A DNA stretch of 64,000 nt from Cunninghamia lanceolata (GCA_027924645.1 BSBN01000297.1:5890001-5954000); one strand, 5' to 3'; numbered from the stretch's first letter, positions 36,353 through 48,722 are shown. Notes: generated by a model from the letters alone, not told the origin. Made by a program: numbers and translations.

Positions 36353-39300
36353 GAAGTTCTCCTGTTCCAGTATGCTGAGAGATTCTACTTTTTATGTGAT
36401 TTTTAGCTCTTCTGCTATCCCAAGATTCATTTCTTGAGCTAGTTCTACCAAGTGGGTGATCTATCTAGATATACTTTGTCTACCTCAGGAAGGCCCATGC
36501 TTCCATCTCCTGAAGCCTCGTAGAGGTTTTCACTAGGAGATACTTTTGTTTTTACTTTTTTAGGATCTGATACTATTGTGGAACAATTTTCACCATCAGA
36601 TCCATTTTTGAGTTTTATGTTTTTATGACTAGAAGTAGGGGTTGTCTCCCCGAAATAGGCATCTGGATTGAGTTCCATGATATATCCTGCTCTGTGATCT
36701 CCCAAAGGGAAGTGATCTCTGACCCCCATCATTTCAACGATGGCTTCATCGTTAGGTGCTATGTCGAAGATAGGTCCCCGTTGGTCCCAATCAATGAGGT
36801 CAAGGTAAACTAGTGGTAAGTCAATGGAGGGTGAAGCGAGAGTGGTGACTGAGTAGATGGTACAAATGGATGAGTCAAAGAAGTCAGCGAAGTCACTAAA
36901 GGAGTCTTGAAGGCCCGTTTCGTTAACATTGTCGATGTCTAAGGAGACCGTAGCAACCTCGGCTAAGATACATTCGCCGGTAGTGAGGATGCGTTGTGTT
37001 TGACTGTACCCTAACCCTTGAGTATAGGGATTATTTGTTGCTTGCAGTGGTTCTATGATTACCTATTCATGAAGGCCAATACTGCCTTGTCCTTTATAAC
37101 CCATGCTCTTGACAATTTTAGAGCCTTGCCGTAGATTTCTGTTGGGATTGTGGGGGCTTCTTGTTCAGGCTCTTCATCCTTGTATAGCCAGGATGAGATA
37201 TCTTCGAGTACATCCTGATCCAGAAGGTGTTTCTTCTCAAAGATGGGCAAGGGTTTTCATTGATGATGACTATGTTGGCTGCCTCTATTTTTGGGATGCT
37301 GAATGTCTTAGGATTGGGTAATGTACACACACAAAAGGTACCGTGCAGGTCATATTCCCCACATCCCATTTCGCTTAGCTTGATCTGGACCTCGGGTGGT
37401 GGAGGTACTTGGGATGAAGTGGTGGCAATGTTTGCGGGGTCGACATATGAGTTTGATGTTGTTGGATTGGCTTCAGTGGTGGCTTTATTGTTTGGGTAGA
37501 AGGTTTGGTTGTGGCCTCCTAGAAAGCTGTAGTATTGGAAGGGGCGAGGATCAGCATAGACTGTGACTTCTTTGCCATTGTGAGGGAATTTGAGGCATTG
37601 ATGGAACGTGGATGGGATGGCTTGCATGGCATGAATCCATGGTCTTCTAAGAAGGATGTTATAGGGAAGGTCGAGATCAAGAACTTGACATTTTGTTTCC
37701 AGTATTTTCTATCCCACTTGAATGGAAAGCTTGATAGTGCCTTCAGAGAGCTGTTCGGTGTCATCATAGCCTTTGATCGTGATGCACTCACTGGTGTCTA
37801 CAACCACATCGGAGTACCCCAAGTGTTTTAGCAGTTTTAGAGTGAATATATTTAGGCTGGAGCCACCATCTATTAAGACTCTTTTAATGGTGTGTTTGTG
37901 GGTACGGACTTTGATATGCAAGGTGTCGTTATGTATGTGTTTGGAGGTGGGCAGGTCCTTTTCTGAAAAGGTGAGATGGCGGGGTGTGGCGATGTGTCCT
38001 ACCATGGCTTGGAATTGAGTTACATTCAAGTTGGCAGGGACTTGAGTTTGCAAGAGCACTTTGTCGAGGATGTCCTTGTGAAGGGGTGATGTGCGGAGCA
38101 ACTTGAGGATGGAGATTTGTGCAGGTGTCTTTCCTAGATGCTCTAGGAGGTTATACTGGTGGGTAGGTGATGGACGTGTGGTTGGACGAGGAGGTAGGGG
38201 ATCAGATGTGGATGTAGGCATTTATTCAGTGGGAGGGGCTATGCAGATGGATACACGGCCATGGCAAGTTGTAACAGCACAATCAGGTGCTTGTGCCTAA
38301 ATGGTGATTGTGTTGACATGGTGGGATGATGGTTCTATCTGACCTACAATGGAGTCATAGGATGTGGGTGGTGGGGTGACATTGTATGCTTGGTTAGATG
38401 AGGAGGCTTTATTATGGTTAGGTAGGGGATCCTTGTAAGCTCTGAGGTTGGCTTTTGGTGATGGTTGGGCATTGTGATCGAGGCTGACTAGATTTTGATC
38501 TATAAGGTCTTGGATGCAATGTTTTAGTTGCATGCAGTCAGCTGTTTTATGACCCGCAATGCAGTGGCATTCACAATAGTCATTTTCATTGTACCATGCG
38601 ACTTTGAGTTCATTCTCTTGACGAGGTCTAACGGGTGGGAGCATGATCAAACTTTGCTTGAGACATCTGTCAAGGATATCTTCGATGGGTTCCCCTAAGG
38701 GTGTAAATTATCTGTGAGGTTTGTGTGGTTTAGTTTGATTCCACTGGTTATTTACATTTGTGGCATATTTATGCGCAGGTGTTTGGTTCTGTATATGTTG
38801 GACGACTTTCACATCCATGACGCCATCATTCAGATTGTTCTTGTTCTTCCCCCAATAGCGTGATTTGTCGTTTGATTGTGTGTTGGCGTTGTTGTTTGTA
38901 TTGGGGGTGTTGTTATTGGATTTGTAGTTGATGTTGTTGTTGTTGTTGTTGTTGGATTTGTGGTTGTATAGTTTGATGGAGCCCTTGGCAATGAGGGCTC
39001 ATTCGATAGTGGTACCTTTGTTGATGACCTCTTCAAAGGTAGATGCACAAAGGATTTGTAAATGAAACCTTAATTCCTGGTTGAGGTTGGTCACGAACAT
39101 GGTGACGAGTTGTTTTTCCAGAATTGGCCATGGGAGTTTGCTTGCTAAGCCTCTCCATCTTTGTAAGAAGGAAGCGAAAGCTTCTCCATTCTTTTGTTTG
39201 GTGTTGCAAAGGTCTGTCATAGACATTTCGTGCTTGAAGTTGTAGGAGAAGTGGTTTACAAATTTTTTTGCAAGCTCAGGGAAAGTCCTAATGCCTGGGG

Positions 39301-42005
39301 GAAGATGTGCGAACCATTCAGTGGCTTGACCACCGCCGAGGCTTCTTGGGAAGAGTCTCATAAGATATGTATTGTTATTAGAGACTTCTAAGTAAGTGAT
39401 GTAGAACTCCCTAAGGTGGTCCCTAGGGTCTCCCTTTCCCTTGTATTTGTCAAATTTTGGCGTTTCAAAGTTTTTGGGGAAAGGGGGCATGTACAATGTG
39501 TGATCAAATGAATAGGGGCAAATATCCTCAAAGGAATAGTGTTTACTCTTGCCCCCAATTTGCATGTCATCTACCTTTTGGATCAAGGACTGTACAATGG
39601 TTGTGAGATCTTGTGGTTGTGGTGGTTGGGGTGTGTAGGTTTGTTGATTGGTGAGATGTTAGAGATGGGGTGGGATTTGGTGTTGGAGGTTTGTTTGGCA
39701 GAAGTTTTGATATTGTGGGTTGGTGTTTTGGTTGATGTGTGCTTGGGGTTGTTGATATGCGGGGAGTTGTTGGAGAATATGTGGTGGTATTTGGGGATTG
39801 GGATTATGTTGATTTATGGGATCATGTGGGTACGTGACATTGGATGGATTGACGTTAGATAGGTGGACGTTAGATGGGTTGGATGTATTGTGAGGTGGTT
39901 GTGAGAATAACTGTCATAGGTATGCTATGGTTTGGGGGTTGGGTGGAGGCACACTCGTGGAGGTACTTGCATGTGTGACGTTTCTGTGTATGCCTAGGGT
40001 GACTTGTGGAATGGAAGGGTTTATGGTAGTCATGGTAGTAAGGATGATGACGGGTTGGGAGATGGTAGGGATGGCGGTACATGTGGGAATTGTAGATGTG
40101 GTAGCAGTTGAGCTTGTGGAGGTGGTAGATATGGTTGGTGTTGACATTTGAGAGATGGTGGGTTGGGTATGTGATGTAGATGCTTGGGTATTTGATGGGG
40201 TAGGGACGATTGTAGAGGTCGATGGTTGTGATGATGTCGTGATGGGGGGAGTTGAGAACCAATTTTTAGAAGATGATCAAGATATCTACTTGGGTCCGAC
40301 CTTAGGATTTTATCAAGTAGGTCCATGTTATCAGCATCTTGTGTAAAGCTCAAGACATCTAGATCATCTTGGGAAATGGTGGGGACATTTTGTGTTGGTG
40401 GTGGTGGTTGTATTTGTTGTAAGTAATGAAAGGATTTTCATTGGGACCATATGGGGGGATGTAAGAGTATGTAGGTGGGTTATATGTTTGATAGATGGGT
40501 ATGTTGCTGCTATTGGTGTTAGGCATGCCATATTGCCAATGTTCTACCATTTCTTGATTCTTTTTGTGTTGTGATCTCGTGGTGGGCATGCACGCATATG
40601 GGGTTGATTCCTAGAAGTAGAGTGAGATGAGGATGGAGACCTTAGAGAATCTGATTGATAATGTTGGACCCAAAGATGGATGTGGTAGTGAGATGGAGTA
40701 GAAGAGAGGATGTGGTGAAGATCGATATGTATTTCTAAAGGTTTTAACCTAAGGGTGATACAAATGGACGATATTGATTTTGCACAAATTTTGGACCAAA
40801 GATAGATGATGATGTGTGTTTTGAGGATGATTTTGATGGAAGGGGTTTTGATTTTGATGTTGATTTTGACTAATTAGGGTGATTAGGATGATGTTTTGAA
40901 ATGACTTGATGGTCAACAAGTTGAGCTTTAAGCAAGATCTAGATTTTTGTGTTGGCACAAAATGGATGTTTTTCTTTGTTTGGGGTAGACTAATAACCTT
41001 ACGCAAAGAGGAGTGATTTGTTTTTCTTGAAAGGTAGACTAATGACTTTTCAAGGAAAATGTGATGTTAATGATGAGATCTAGATCTAACTTTGGCTCAA
41101 AAGGATGACAAGCTTTGGTTGATGATTTGTTGATGGGTGTTTTGATTTGGATTTGGATTTTTTGAAATGATTTGTTTTGGTCCAAGGAGATGCAAAAAGA
41201 TTGAAGGGGGATGGATAGATATGGATTTGGGCTGATTATGATGTAGCAAAGGGGTCCAACAATGGTGGTGATTGATCCTCTAAGGTCAAAGAGAAGGTGT
41301 GATTTTGAAATTTTTTTGAAGAAAATGGATAGACTGTTGTTGAATTTTGGAAGGTGAATATGGATTATGGCAGAGTAGATGGTGAAGATCACAACTGGAT
41401 AGGTCTCAGTTCAGGAAAGTCAATTTGAAAATAGCACCAATCCATGAGTGAAATGGTGCCACATTCAGACAGATATGGCAAAGATAGATTTTTTATGGCA
41501 ATTTTTTGGATTTTCTTTGTTTGGAATGTGATCAAATGATTTGGTTTGTCTCTTGGCAATGTTGTTGCAAACAATTCAAGCACAATAATCACACAATAAT
41601 CAAGATTTTTCTTTGTTTTGAAAAAAAAGATGTGTGATTTTATTTAACAAGCACTTTGAACAACCTATGGTGAGGATGTGACAATATTTGTTGAATCCCC
41701 TAGCTGTGCCTATTCAAAGAGGGTAGCTCCAAGATCTTGGTAGCATCAGCTCCTCCTTACAATTGCACACACTTCTCACACATACCAAGATCTAGGTTTC
41801 TTATAAGGCTTGTCCCTCACCAAACCTTTAGATTATCCCTGCTACCTCAGCTAAGAACCGCATGAATTAGGGCCACTTCAAAGGTTTCCCTTCTGTGTCA
41901 ACAAATAGAAGGATTTTGGCTTGCTAAACAATGGTTCATAGTAAAGGCATCCATTTAGGTGGTTATACATGCGGCAATGCTACTCTCCATTATGGAGTCT
42001 CCCAG

Positions 42006-42029
42006 CCTCCAAGGGTTACGCCTTGGAGG
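42006..42029 (-). other. Conserved leader hairpin of element 2
   Basis: CCTCCAAGG and CCTTGGAGG form a perfect 9-bp stem with a 6-nt loop (CGTAAC in element sense). The same 24 bases are in the leader of element 3 at 47567-47590. An RNA structure for packaging or dimerisation is possible but not shown. Confidence 0.7.
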
Positions 42030-42849
42030 GTTTTGGGGGAGGTTGGCTGTCAGTATAACAAAACAACACCTATTGTCTATTACTTTTGTCACAAACACCT
42101 TATTTTATATAGCGGCTTGGAAGAGCTTGGCTTTAGCTTGATGCCGCTTGGGTCATTCCCACCTTTCAAAGTGGGTGGTAGGCCCTCTAAGGATTAACAA
42201 AAGCAATACAATCACAAAAATACTTTTGATCCCTAAGTTCATACAAAGATGCGAGGGGAGAGCATACGTATTCTTTATGATTGCATCACACTAAACATGG
42301 TTCATTTTATTTCTTTGGATTATGTTGGGGGTGATTAATGCAAGTATTGTGAGCAGCTTTTGATTCCCAAGGTCACCAAATAGTGCGAGGGAAGAGCATA
42401 CACTTTTCACACTACTTAACACAACTACGAAAACACTTCACACAAGTTAAAATTATTTTCTTGATTAAATGAGTGAAGAATGCAAGATTATTGTGCTTTT
42501 TAACCCAATGCTTTCAATTGATGCAATTTGTGGTTCTTTTTAAAAGCCCAAATTGAAGTGTTTAGATTGTTGTTGTTGGCACACAAATTTGTAAATTTTA
42601 GAACACCAAATTTTAAATGTTGGGCACACACACACACACAAAGATTTGTTTGTTTTTTGTTTAATTTTATAGCACCAAATCAAAATGTTGTGTAACTAAC
42701 ATGCAAAGGGTTTATTTTTAAGCTCCAATTGAAATGTTTTTGCTAAACTAGAGATAAAAACCACCCTGCAAAAGTTTGTTAGTATCCGTGAAATGATAGC
42801 AAAGACCTGCAAAAACACTTGTCAGTACCTGCACAGCTAGCAAAGTTAG

Positions 42850-43520
42850 TTTTCAAATAGTGCTAAAATAGAGGTCCAATAGTGCTACTGTGGACAAGAA
42901 ACAGACAACCCAACCCTTATACAGATGGCGCTAATTAACTAAATAGCGCTAATATGAGACGTCGAACGCGCCAAAACAGAAGATCGCGCTACAAAATTAC
43001 AAAGAAGGAACTAATACAATACTTAGCGCTAATACAATATAGAGAAGGCACTAAAGGAGGGAATAGCGCTAAAATAGGTCTACGAATGCACCACTGTGCA
43101 ATTTGCCAAAGAGTCTGATTACACCTGCGGATAATGCCAATCTGGGGGATAGCGTTGAAACGGGACTGAATGCATCTGACCTGCAAATTGGAGACCTCCC
43201 TACGAAAACAGAGCGTTATGCTGCACACACAAGATGTTCCATTAGCATTGTTAGTATTGATAAAATGGAAAACAAGACAAAAGAGAAGCCAAAGTGCATG
43301 TGTAAATTTTATGAAAAATTTGGCATAACTTCCCCTTGTGTTTCCTATTATTCCTGCAAAATAGAGAGCAGTTTAGGCGCAAAAGCAGTAGGAAGACCGT
43401 TAGAAATGAGACATGTGAGTGGGGGGTTAGACTAATAATGAGAAAATTGCTCCGTAGGGATGGCGCTAAAACAGAGTATAGCGCCAATACTCGCTAGAGA
43501 TAGTGCCACTGCGAGGGGTG
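42850..43520 (-). repeat. AGCGCTAT-type array in leader of element 2
   Basis: At least twelve degenerate copies of TAGCGCTAA/TGGCGCTAA spaced 20-60 bp apart, for example at 42924, 42942, 43024, 43062, 43150, 43462 and 43479. In element sense they read TTAGCGCTAT, like the leader array of element 3. Confidence 0.75.
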
Positions 43521-43595
43521 GATGGCGTTGCACTTGCAAAAACACGTAACTCACACCAAAACTCATAAAAACTTATTGGAATTGGGCCTTGTAGG

Positions 43596-43613
43596 TCCCA
43601 TCAGGCATGCCAA
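43596..43613 (-). other. Primer-binding site of element 2
   Basis: In element sense the LTR end TCTACA is followed by TTGGCATGCCTGATGGGA. It starts with TGG after one T, as expected for a tRNA 3' CCA complement. Element 3 has TTGGCATGTCCAGTGGGA at the same place. I cannot name the tRNA. Confidence 0.6.
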
Positions 43614-44689
43614 TGTAGATTAGATAAACATTTGAGGTTGAAATACTAAACAAAATGCAAATAAACACAAGAAGTTATACCTCATATGCAAAACCCAATC
43701 TCATCAAGGGAAGTAGAAGCATGCACCCAAGAACTCCTAAGACAAAGATAATCCCTAGACAATAGATTTGAATGTGAAATGCTACTCTAATTTGCAACTC
43801 ACTATTCTAGCTCAATGGGGATTTTGACATGGTAACTTTGCATAAAACTTGGATGATGAAAATGGCTTGGGAGAGGTTCTATTTATAGATTTTTGGAAGG
43901 AATTTTGATCCAAGGGTGGAGATTGATTTGGAAGATCAATGGTGGAGGATAAAAGTGATGTGGAGGGCCTAGATTAAATATTTGAATGAATGGAGGGCTA
44001 GGAATAAAAGTGAATCTTTTATTCATTTTGGGAAAATGAGTTATTAAATGAGCATGGGGGTGAAGGATTATTTTGGAATTAAAGATTCATGTGGGGGAAT
44101 GTAAATGAATTAAAAATTTATTTGGGGAAGAGAGAAAATAAATGAGTATGGGTTTGTAAGGAAAATTAAATGTGATGTGGGATGTTTTTAAATAAAAAAT
44201 TGACTTATGTGGATTTAATTCAATTTTTTATTTGGAGGATGTGGGGAAGGGTGTTAAACAAGGTTTGACCACCCAAATGAAGGGGTTAGGATTAATTAAT
44301 CATAGGTTTCATTTAATTAATCCTAGGGCTAGGATGAGGTAGGCTAGGGTAGGCAATTAAATAATAGCTATTTAATTGTCTAGGGTAGGGATAGGTTAAT
44401 TAATAGGCTGAATTAATTAGTTAACATGGTTTTAACTAATTAATTGGATTTAGTGAGAAAGGGGAAATTGATTTAATAAATATTGCATATTTATTAAATC
44501 AATTGGCCAAGGTTTGGACTATTGAATTAATGAAATTAATTCAATTTTAGGGATAAAATGGCTTGAATTTAGAAAATGAAAGGGGTAATTAATTAAATAA
44601 AATTTATTTAATTGGTTTGGAGGGAAATTGATATGATTAGGGATGTCGGGAGTCATTTTGATGGTTGAAGACATTTTTAGGTGTCTACA
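43614..44689 (-). repeat. 5' LTR of element 2
   Basis: Copy of 26327-27401. In element sense it starts TGTAGACACCTAAAA, the same start as the LTRs of element 3 and of the fragment at 56225. Followed on the plus strand by GGTAT (44690-44694), the target duplication. Confidence 0.95.
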
Positions 44690-44945
44690 GGTATCTCAAC
44701 CTTTGACGAAAGTGTGTCGTGTAGATATTTGTTCCTCGCGCTATCATTTGTATGGTACAATATGGTCAGTTAGTGTAGTTTGTTTCAGTTTCTATCTTTC
44801 CAACAATTTCTAGATCAACATGTAGGTTTTCTTGATGACCTTTCATAGTCAAAGACAAAAGAGAAGGCAAACATAATCTCCAGATAGTGCAAGTAAAAAA
44901 AATACAATGATTAATCTATAGAAATAGTAAGAGAAACCTCAACTA
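44690..44945. other. Unassigned spacer between elements
   Basis: About 250 bp without coding signal between element 2 and the Copia LTR. Its last five bases, AACTA, are the left target duplication of that LTR. Confidence 0.6.
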
Positions 44946-45126
44946 TGTTGGTATGTGGCAATTGATCATGCAAATACTATACACTCATAACATATCCTTA
45001 CCGGGGTTCGGGGGTGCAGCCCCTAAAAAAAATTCCCCTTTTTTGCACATTCGTGGTTGGTAGTCAATTTTTTGTTAACCAACAAATAAAAAATGACATT
45101 ATAAAACCCTAATTCTAGAAGCTTCT

Positions 45127-46142
45127 TATAGACACCTAAAATTGACTTGCTTTGTAAACCAATTTATCTCTCCTATTAATTGAATAAATTCAATTAATCC
45201 CTAACCATCTGTCTACCCCTTGTGATCAATTAATTCATTTAATTTATCACTAGACGTTACAAGACTATCCTCATCTATTAAATAAATATTTCTAATATTT
45301 ATTTGGCTATTTTGTCCATCTCCCTAATCCCTATTAATTAGATAAAATCATTTTTATCTAATTAATCTAGCCTACTAATTGACCTATCCCTACCCTAGAC
45401 AATTAAATAGCTATTATTTAATTGCCTACCCTAGCCTACCTCATCCTAGCCCTAGGATTAATTAAATAAAACCTATGTTTAATTAATCCTAACCCTCTCA
45501 TTTGGGTGGTCAAACCTAGTTTAACACCCTTCCCCACATCCTCCAAATATAAAATTGAAACATATCACACATCACATTTACTTCTCTTACAAACCCCTTA
45601 CCACCCCCATACCTCATTTATCACCTCTTATCCCCAAATGAATTTTTAATTCATTTGCCATTCCCCATATGAATCTTTAATTCATAAATATTCCTTCACA
45701 CCCATGCTCATTTAATCATCCCTTTCCCCAAAATGAATAAAAGATTTACTTTTATTCCTAGCCCTTGATCTCATCTTTTGATCCTCACTCTCCATCCTCA
45801 TTTCTAAAACTCTATAAATGAGACCCCTCTCTAAGCCATTAGGAGGGACTTCTTCATGCATCAAACCTCTGCCAAAATCACTCCACAATCTCCTCATCAT
45901 ACCATCATAATGCCAAAATTATCCCTCATCCCCATCTCAATGTCTATCTAAGTCTGAATCCTTCATCTACATTGTGTTGAGCATTTGAGCAATCCATATA
46001 CATTCTAGTCTTGGGTAAAATCTGAGGAGCTATCGGGTACAACTCCTTCCCTCTCTTGGATTTGTGAGTCAAAAGGAAGGTATAATCATTTGTTTTGCAT
46101 TTGATTTATGTTTTGCCTTTCATTTTGTTCTCATTGATCACA
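45127..46142 (+). repeat. 5' LTR of element 3
   Basis: Starts TATAGACACC (the G of TG is now A) and ends TGATCACA. Shares with the element 2 LTRs the block AATTAAATAGCTATTATTTAATT region near 45405 and CCTAGCCTACCTCATCCTAG. An antisense open frame at 45712-45900 recurs at 54025-54213 only because the LTRs are copies. Confidence 0.95.
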
Positions 46143-46160
46143 TTGGCATGTCCAGTGGGA
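46143..46160 (+). other. Primer-binding site of element 3
   Basis: TTGGCATGTCCAGTGGGA follows the LTR directly and corresponds to the element 2 site with a few changes. Confidence 0.6.
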
Positions 46161-46199
46161 CCCACAAGGTCCCAATCTAACTATCTTGTGAGTTTTTTT

Positions 46200-46740
46200 T
46201 TGTGAAAGACATGTTTTTTACAGATTAGCACCATCTTCTTGCGCAGTGGCACCATTTTACTCACGTTTTGGTGCTATTCTCTATCTGTTGTGGTGCTATT
46301 TTAAAACTTCTTTTTTTTCTTATTTTCTGGCCTTTCTAGCAATTTGGCTCTCAGGTTTTGCAGGTTTTATGCAGAAACAAGGGGAAACTATGGCAAAATT
46401 TTTCTAAAATCATCCATTGACCAACTCTGTGCTGTATTGGCACTATCATCACCCAGTTCAACACTATCTTTCTCACTACAGACTGTAACTAAGGCAAAAA
46501 CATAGTTTAGCACTATCTTGCCTCTGTATTGGCGCTATTTTATGTATTAGCGCTATCTTGTGTTTGTATTGGTGCTATTTTCTTTATTAGTGCTATTTTA
46601 TGTATTAGTGCTATCTTGCATCTGTATTAGTGCTATTTCCTATATTAGCACTATTTCCTGTATTAGCGCTATTTTCTGTATTGGCGCTATCTTCTATATT
46701 AGCACTATCTTGCCTTTGTATTAGCGCTATTTTCTAAGAC
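46200..46740 (+). repeat. AGCGCTAT-type array in leader of element 3
   Basis: The best-ordered array of the three. Between 46500 and 46740 about twelve units of 17-24 bp follow the pattern GTATTAGCGCTATTTTCT with G/A and C/T changes (AGTGCTATT, AGCACTATC). Most changes are those expected from C deamination on either strand. Confidence 0.85.
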
Positions 46741-48722
46741 TAACTTTTGGGTTCTGTGCAGGGACTGACAGCTTGTGTGCAGGTCATCACTATTATTTTG
46801 CGGATACTAACAAGCTTTTGCAGGGTGTTTTTATCTCTAGTTTAGCAAACTTTTCAATTAGAGTTTAAAACTAACCCTTGCATGCTAGTTTACACAACAT
46901 TTAGATTTGGTGTTGTAAAAAAAAATTAATCAACAAACAAACAATCAAATCTTTGTGTGTGTGTGCATTAGCTTAGAAAATATTTGAATTTGGTGTTCTA
47001 AAATTGACAAGTGTGTGCCAACAACAACTATCAAAATATTTTGATTTTGGGCTTTAAAAAGAACCACAAATTGTATCAATGAAATCATTGGATTAAAAAG
47101 AACAACAATCTACATTCTTCACTCATATAATCAAGAAAATCAATCTAATTTGTGTGAAGTGTTTTCTTGATTTGTGCTTGTAGTTTGAGAGGTGTATGCT
47201 CTTCCCTCGCACCATTTGGTGGCCTTGGGAATCAAAAGCTTCTCACAACACTTACATTAATCACCCCCAACTTAATCCAAAGAACTAAAATGAACCATGT
47301 TTAGTGTGATGCAATCATAAAGAATACATATGCTCTCCCCTTACATCTTTGTATGAACTTGGGGATTAAAAGTATTTTTGTGATTGTGTTGCTTTTGTTA
47401 ATCCTTAGAGGGCCTGCCACCCTGTTTCGAAAGGTGGGAATGACCCAAGCGGCAACAAGCTAAAGCCAAGCTCTTCCAAGCTGCTATATAAAATAAGGTG
47501 TTTGGGATGAAAGTCACAAGTGACAGGTGTTGTTTTGTTATACCGATAGCCAACCTCCCCCAAAACCCTCCAAGGCGTAACCCTTGGAGGCTGGGAGACT
47601 CCATAACAGAGAGTAGCGCTGCCGCATGTATAACCACCTGAATGAAAGCACTTACTACGAACCTTTGTTTTAGTGGCCCAAATCCCTCTACTTGTTCAAC
47701 AAGTATTGACCTTGCTTCACCTTAGGTTGTGCATGCTTGATTATCACATTTTTCATAAATCAAACCTTTGGCCATTGTGTTTTCTTGCTTGATTGTTTAC
47801 TTGCCAAGAAAAATCAAATTCATCCATCAATCTAACCATTCGGATCCTTTAGTGCCATTTCCTCTCTATTTTAGCGCCGTTTTCCATCTATTTTAGTGCC
47901 TTCTTCATCCATGTCCAAATATCAAATTTTCCCATCAAAAACATCAATTTTATAAGCCCATTTTCAAAAAAATTCCAGTCGGGGGCTATGCCCCTGAAAC
48001 CCTGTCAACGGGGGGTCGCATCCACCCCCCCGCACCCCCCCTCACGTTAGGCTGGGTTTTTCTCCCAACACTGCTAAACCATCCCCCCATTTATCAAACC
48101 CCATAAGTTGAGCTTATCCAATCCCTTTATTTGAGCTTGATCAAATTCTAATCCACTTCCTCTCTAGTCATAATCTATCTTCATCATCCTAATCATTCTT
48201 ATCCACGTCATCTTAATCCAATCACCCACCTATCCTAATCATCCTAACCACCCATCTTATCCACATCATCATCCAAAATTATTCAATCCAATCTTATCCT
48301 AATCACCCTCATCATCCTTAATCCAAATTCATCAACATCATTCCATCAACATCTCATCATCTTCCAACATCCTCAAAATCAACCCAAATCAAAAAACATA
48401 ACATCAATCCAAAATCCAAAATCCAACCAACATCAATCCATAATCTTCTAAATCATAGTCCAAATCCAGTCCAAAATCAACATTGATCCCAATCATTATC
48501 AAACTCCAAATCAAAATCAACCCAATCAAAAATCAAGACCTTAATTGATCATCCAATCAAATCAACCAAATCAATTCTATTACTTAAGTGTCATTAGTCC
48601 ACTTTAAGTATAGAGAATCATCCATCCTTTGAAGCAAATCAAATCATCCTAAGGTCTTGAAATTTGATTCCCAACATCACAATCATCCATTATCCCCCAT
48701 CATCCCATACCTCCCCAACAAC
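46741..48722 (+). other. Leader of element 3 upstream of its ORF
   Basis: No conserved protein. It contains the leader block shared with element 2, the hairpin at 47567-47590, a TATA-like TATATAAAATAA at 47485-47496, a C/G-rich CGGGGGCTATGCCCCTG segment near 47976, and a C/A/T text of ATCC-type words from 48120 on. Open frame 47398-47637 (minus) is an antisense reading of the shared block. Confidence 0.55.
47567..47590 (+). other. Conserved leader hairpin of element 3
   Basis: Perfect 9-bp stem CCTCCAAGG/CCTTGGAGG with loop CGTAAC, identical to the element-sense sequence at 42006-42029 in element 2, although the surrounding leaders differ. Confidence 0.7.

Larger units (their letters stand above)
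33157..40589 (-). pseudogene. gag-pol of element 2 (Tat group), broken
   Basis: Reading down from ATG 40589 (MPTTRSQ) the parts are: a long S/T/P/H-rich gag start; gag core at 38999-39586 (GKGDPRDHLREF); zinc knuckle near 38560 (CECHCIAGHKTADC); protease with VLIDGGSSLNIF (about 37870); RT at 35648-36352; RNase H at 35180-35380 (LLLYISATETAIGALLAQ); a second RNase H at 34445-35164 (WKMYFDGSYNQRGSGVGILF); integrase with an H2C2 finger at 34070-34250 and core at 33721-33927 (HSIVTDNGKPF); and a C-terminal GKFEPNWLGPYVV segment ending at TAA 33159-33157. The double RNase H is a mark of Tat elements. RT has YIVDLL where YxDD is expected, so a catalytic Asp is lost. Stops include TAA between the RNase H domains (35182), TGA near 34746 and TAA in integrase near 33722. 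Not active as it stands. Confidence 0.9.
40590..43613 (-). other. 5' leader of element 2
   Basis: About 3 kb between primer site and gag start with no conserved coding. It holds, from the LTR inwards, a GCGC-type array (42850-43520), A/T-rich text with a short CA run near 42632, an LTR-leader block shared with element 3 (41690-42260; reverse at 47200-47690), and a perfect hairpin at 42006-42029. Long leaders are usual for Tat-type elements. Confidence 0.65.
26327..44689 (-). mobile_element. Element 2: 18.4-kb Tat-type Ty3/gypsy retrotransposon
   Basis: LTRs of about 1,075 bp at 26327-27401 and 43614-44689 start TGTAGA and end TCTACA. Flanking bases GGAAT and GGTAT are a 5-bp target duplication with one change. 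Polypurine tract and primer site are both on the minus strand, and so is gag-pol (33157-40589). A second, archaeal-type RNase H between the usual RNase H and integrase places it in the Tat group, whose members are often very large. The plus strand carries a PMD gene near the 3' end. LTRs differ by about 2% in the parts I compared, so the insertion is much younger than element 1. Confidence 0.9.

Noticed and set aside
39870..40353. His/Pro-rich frames on both strands
   Set aside because: They fall in the low-complexity N-terminal part of gag of element 2, so only the gag frame was kept.
41931..42197. Open frame shared with 47398-47637 on the opposite strand
   Set aside because: Both are readings of the homologous leader block of elements 2 and 3, in different frames and directions; similarity is due to shared DNA.
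45712..45900. Near-identical minus-strand ORFs here and at 54025-54213
   Set aside because: They lie at the same position in the two LTRs of element 3 and are antisense readings of LTR copies.
46500..46740. CRISPR-like regular repeat
   Set aside because: Units are directly tandem with no unique spacers, and the sequence context is a plant retrotransposon leader.
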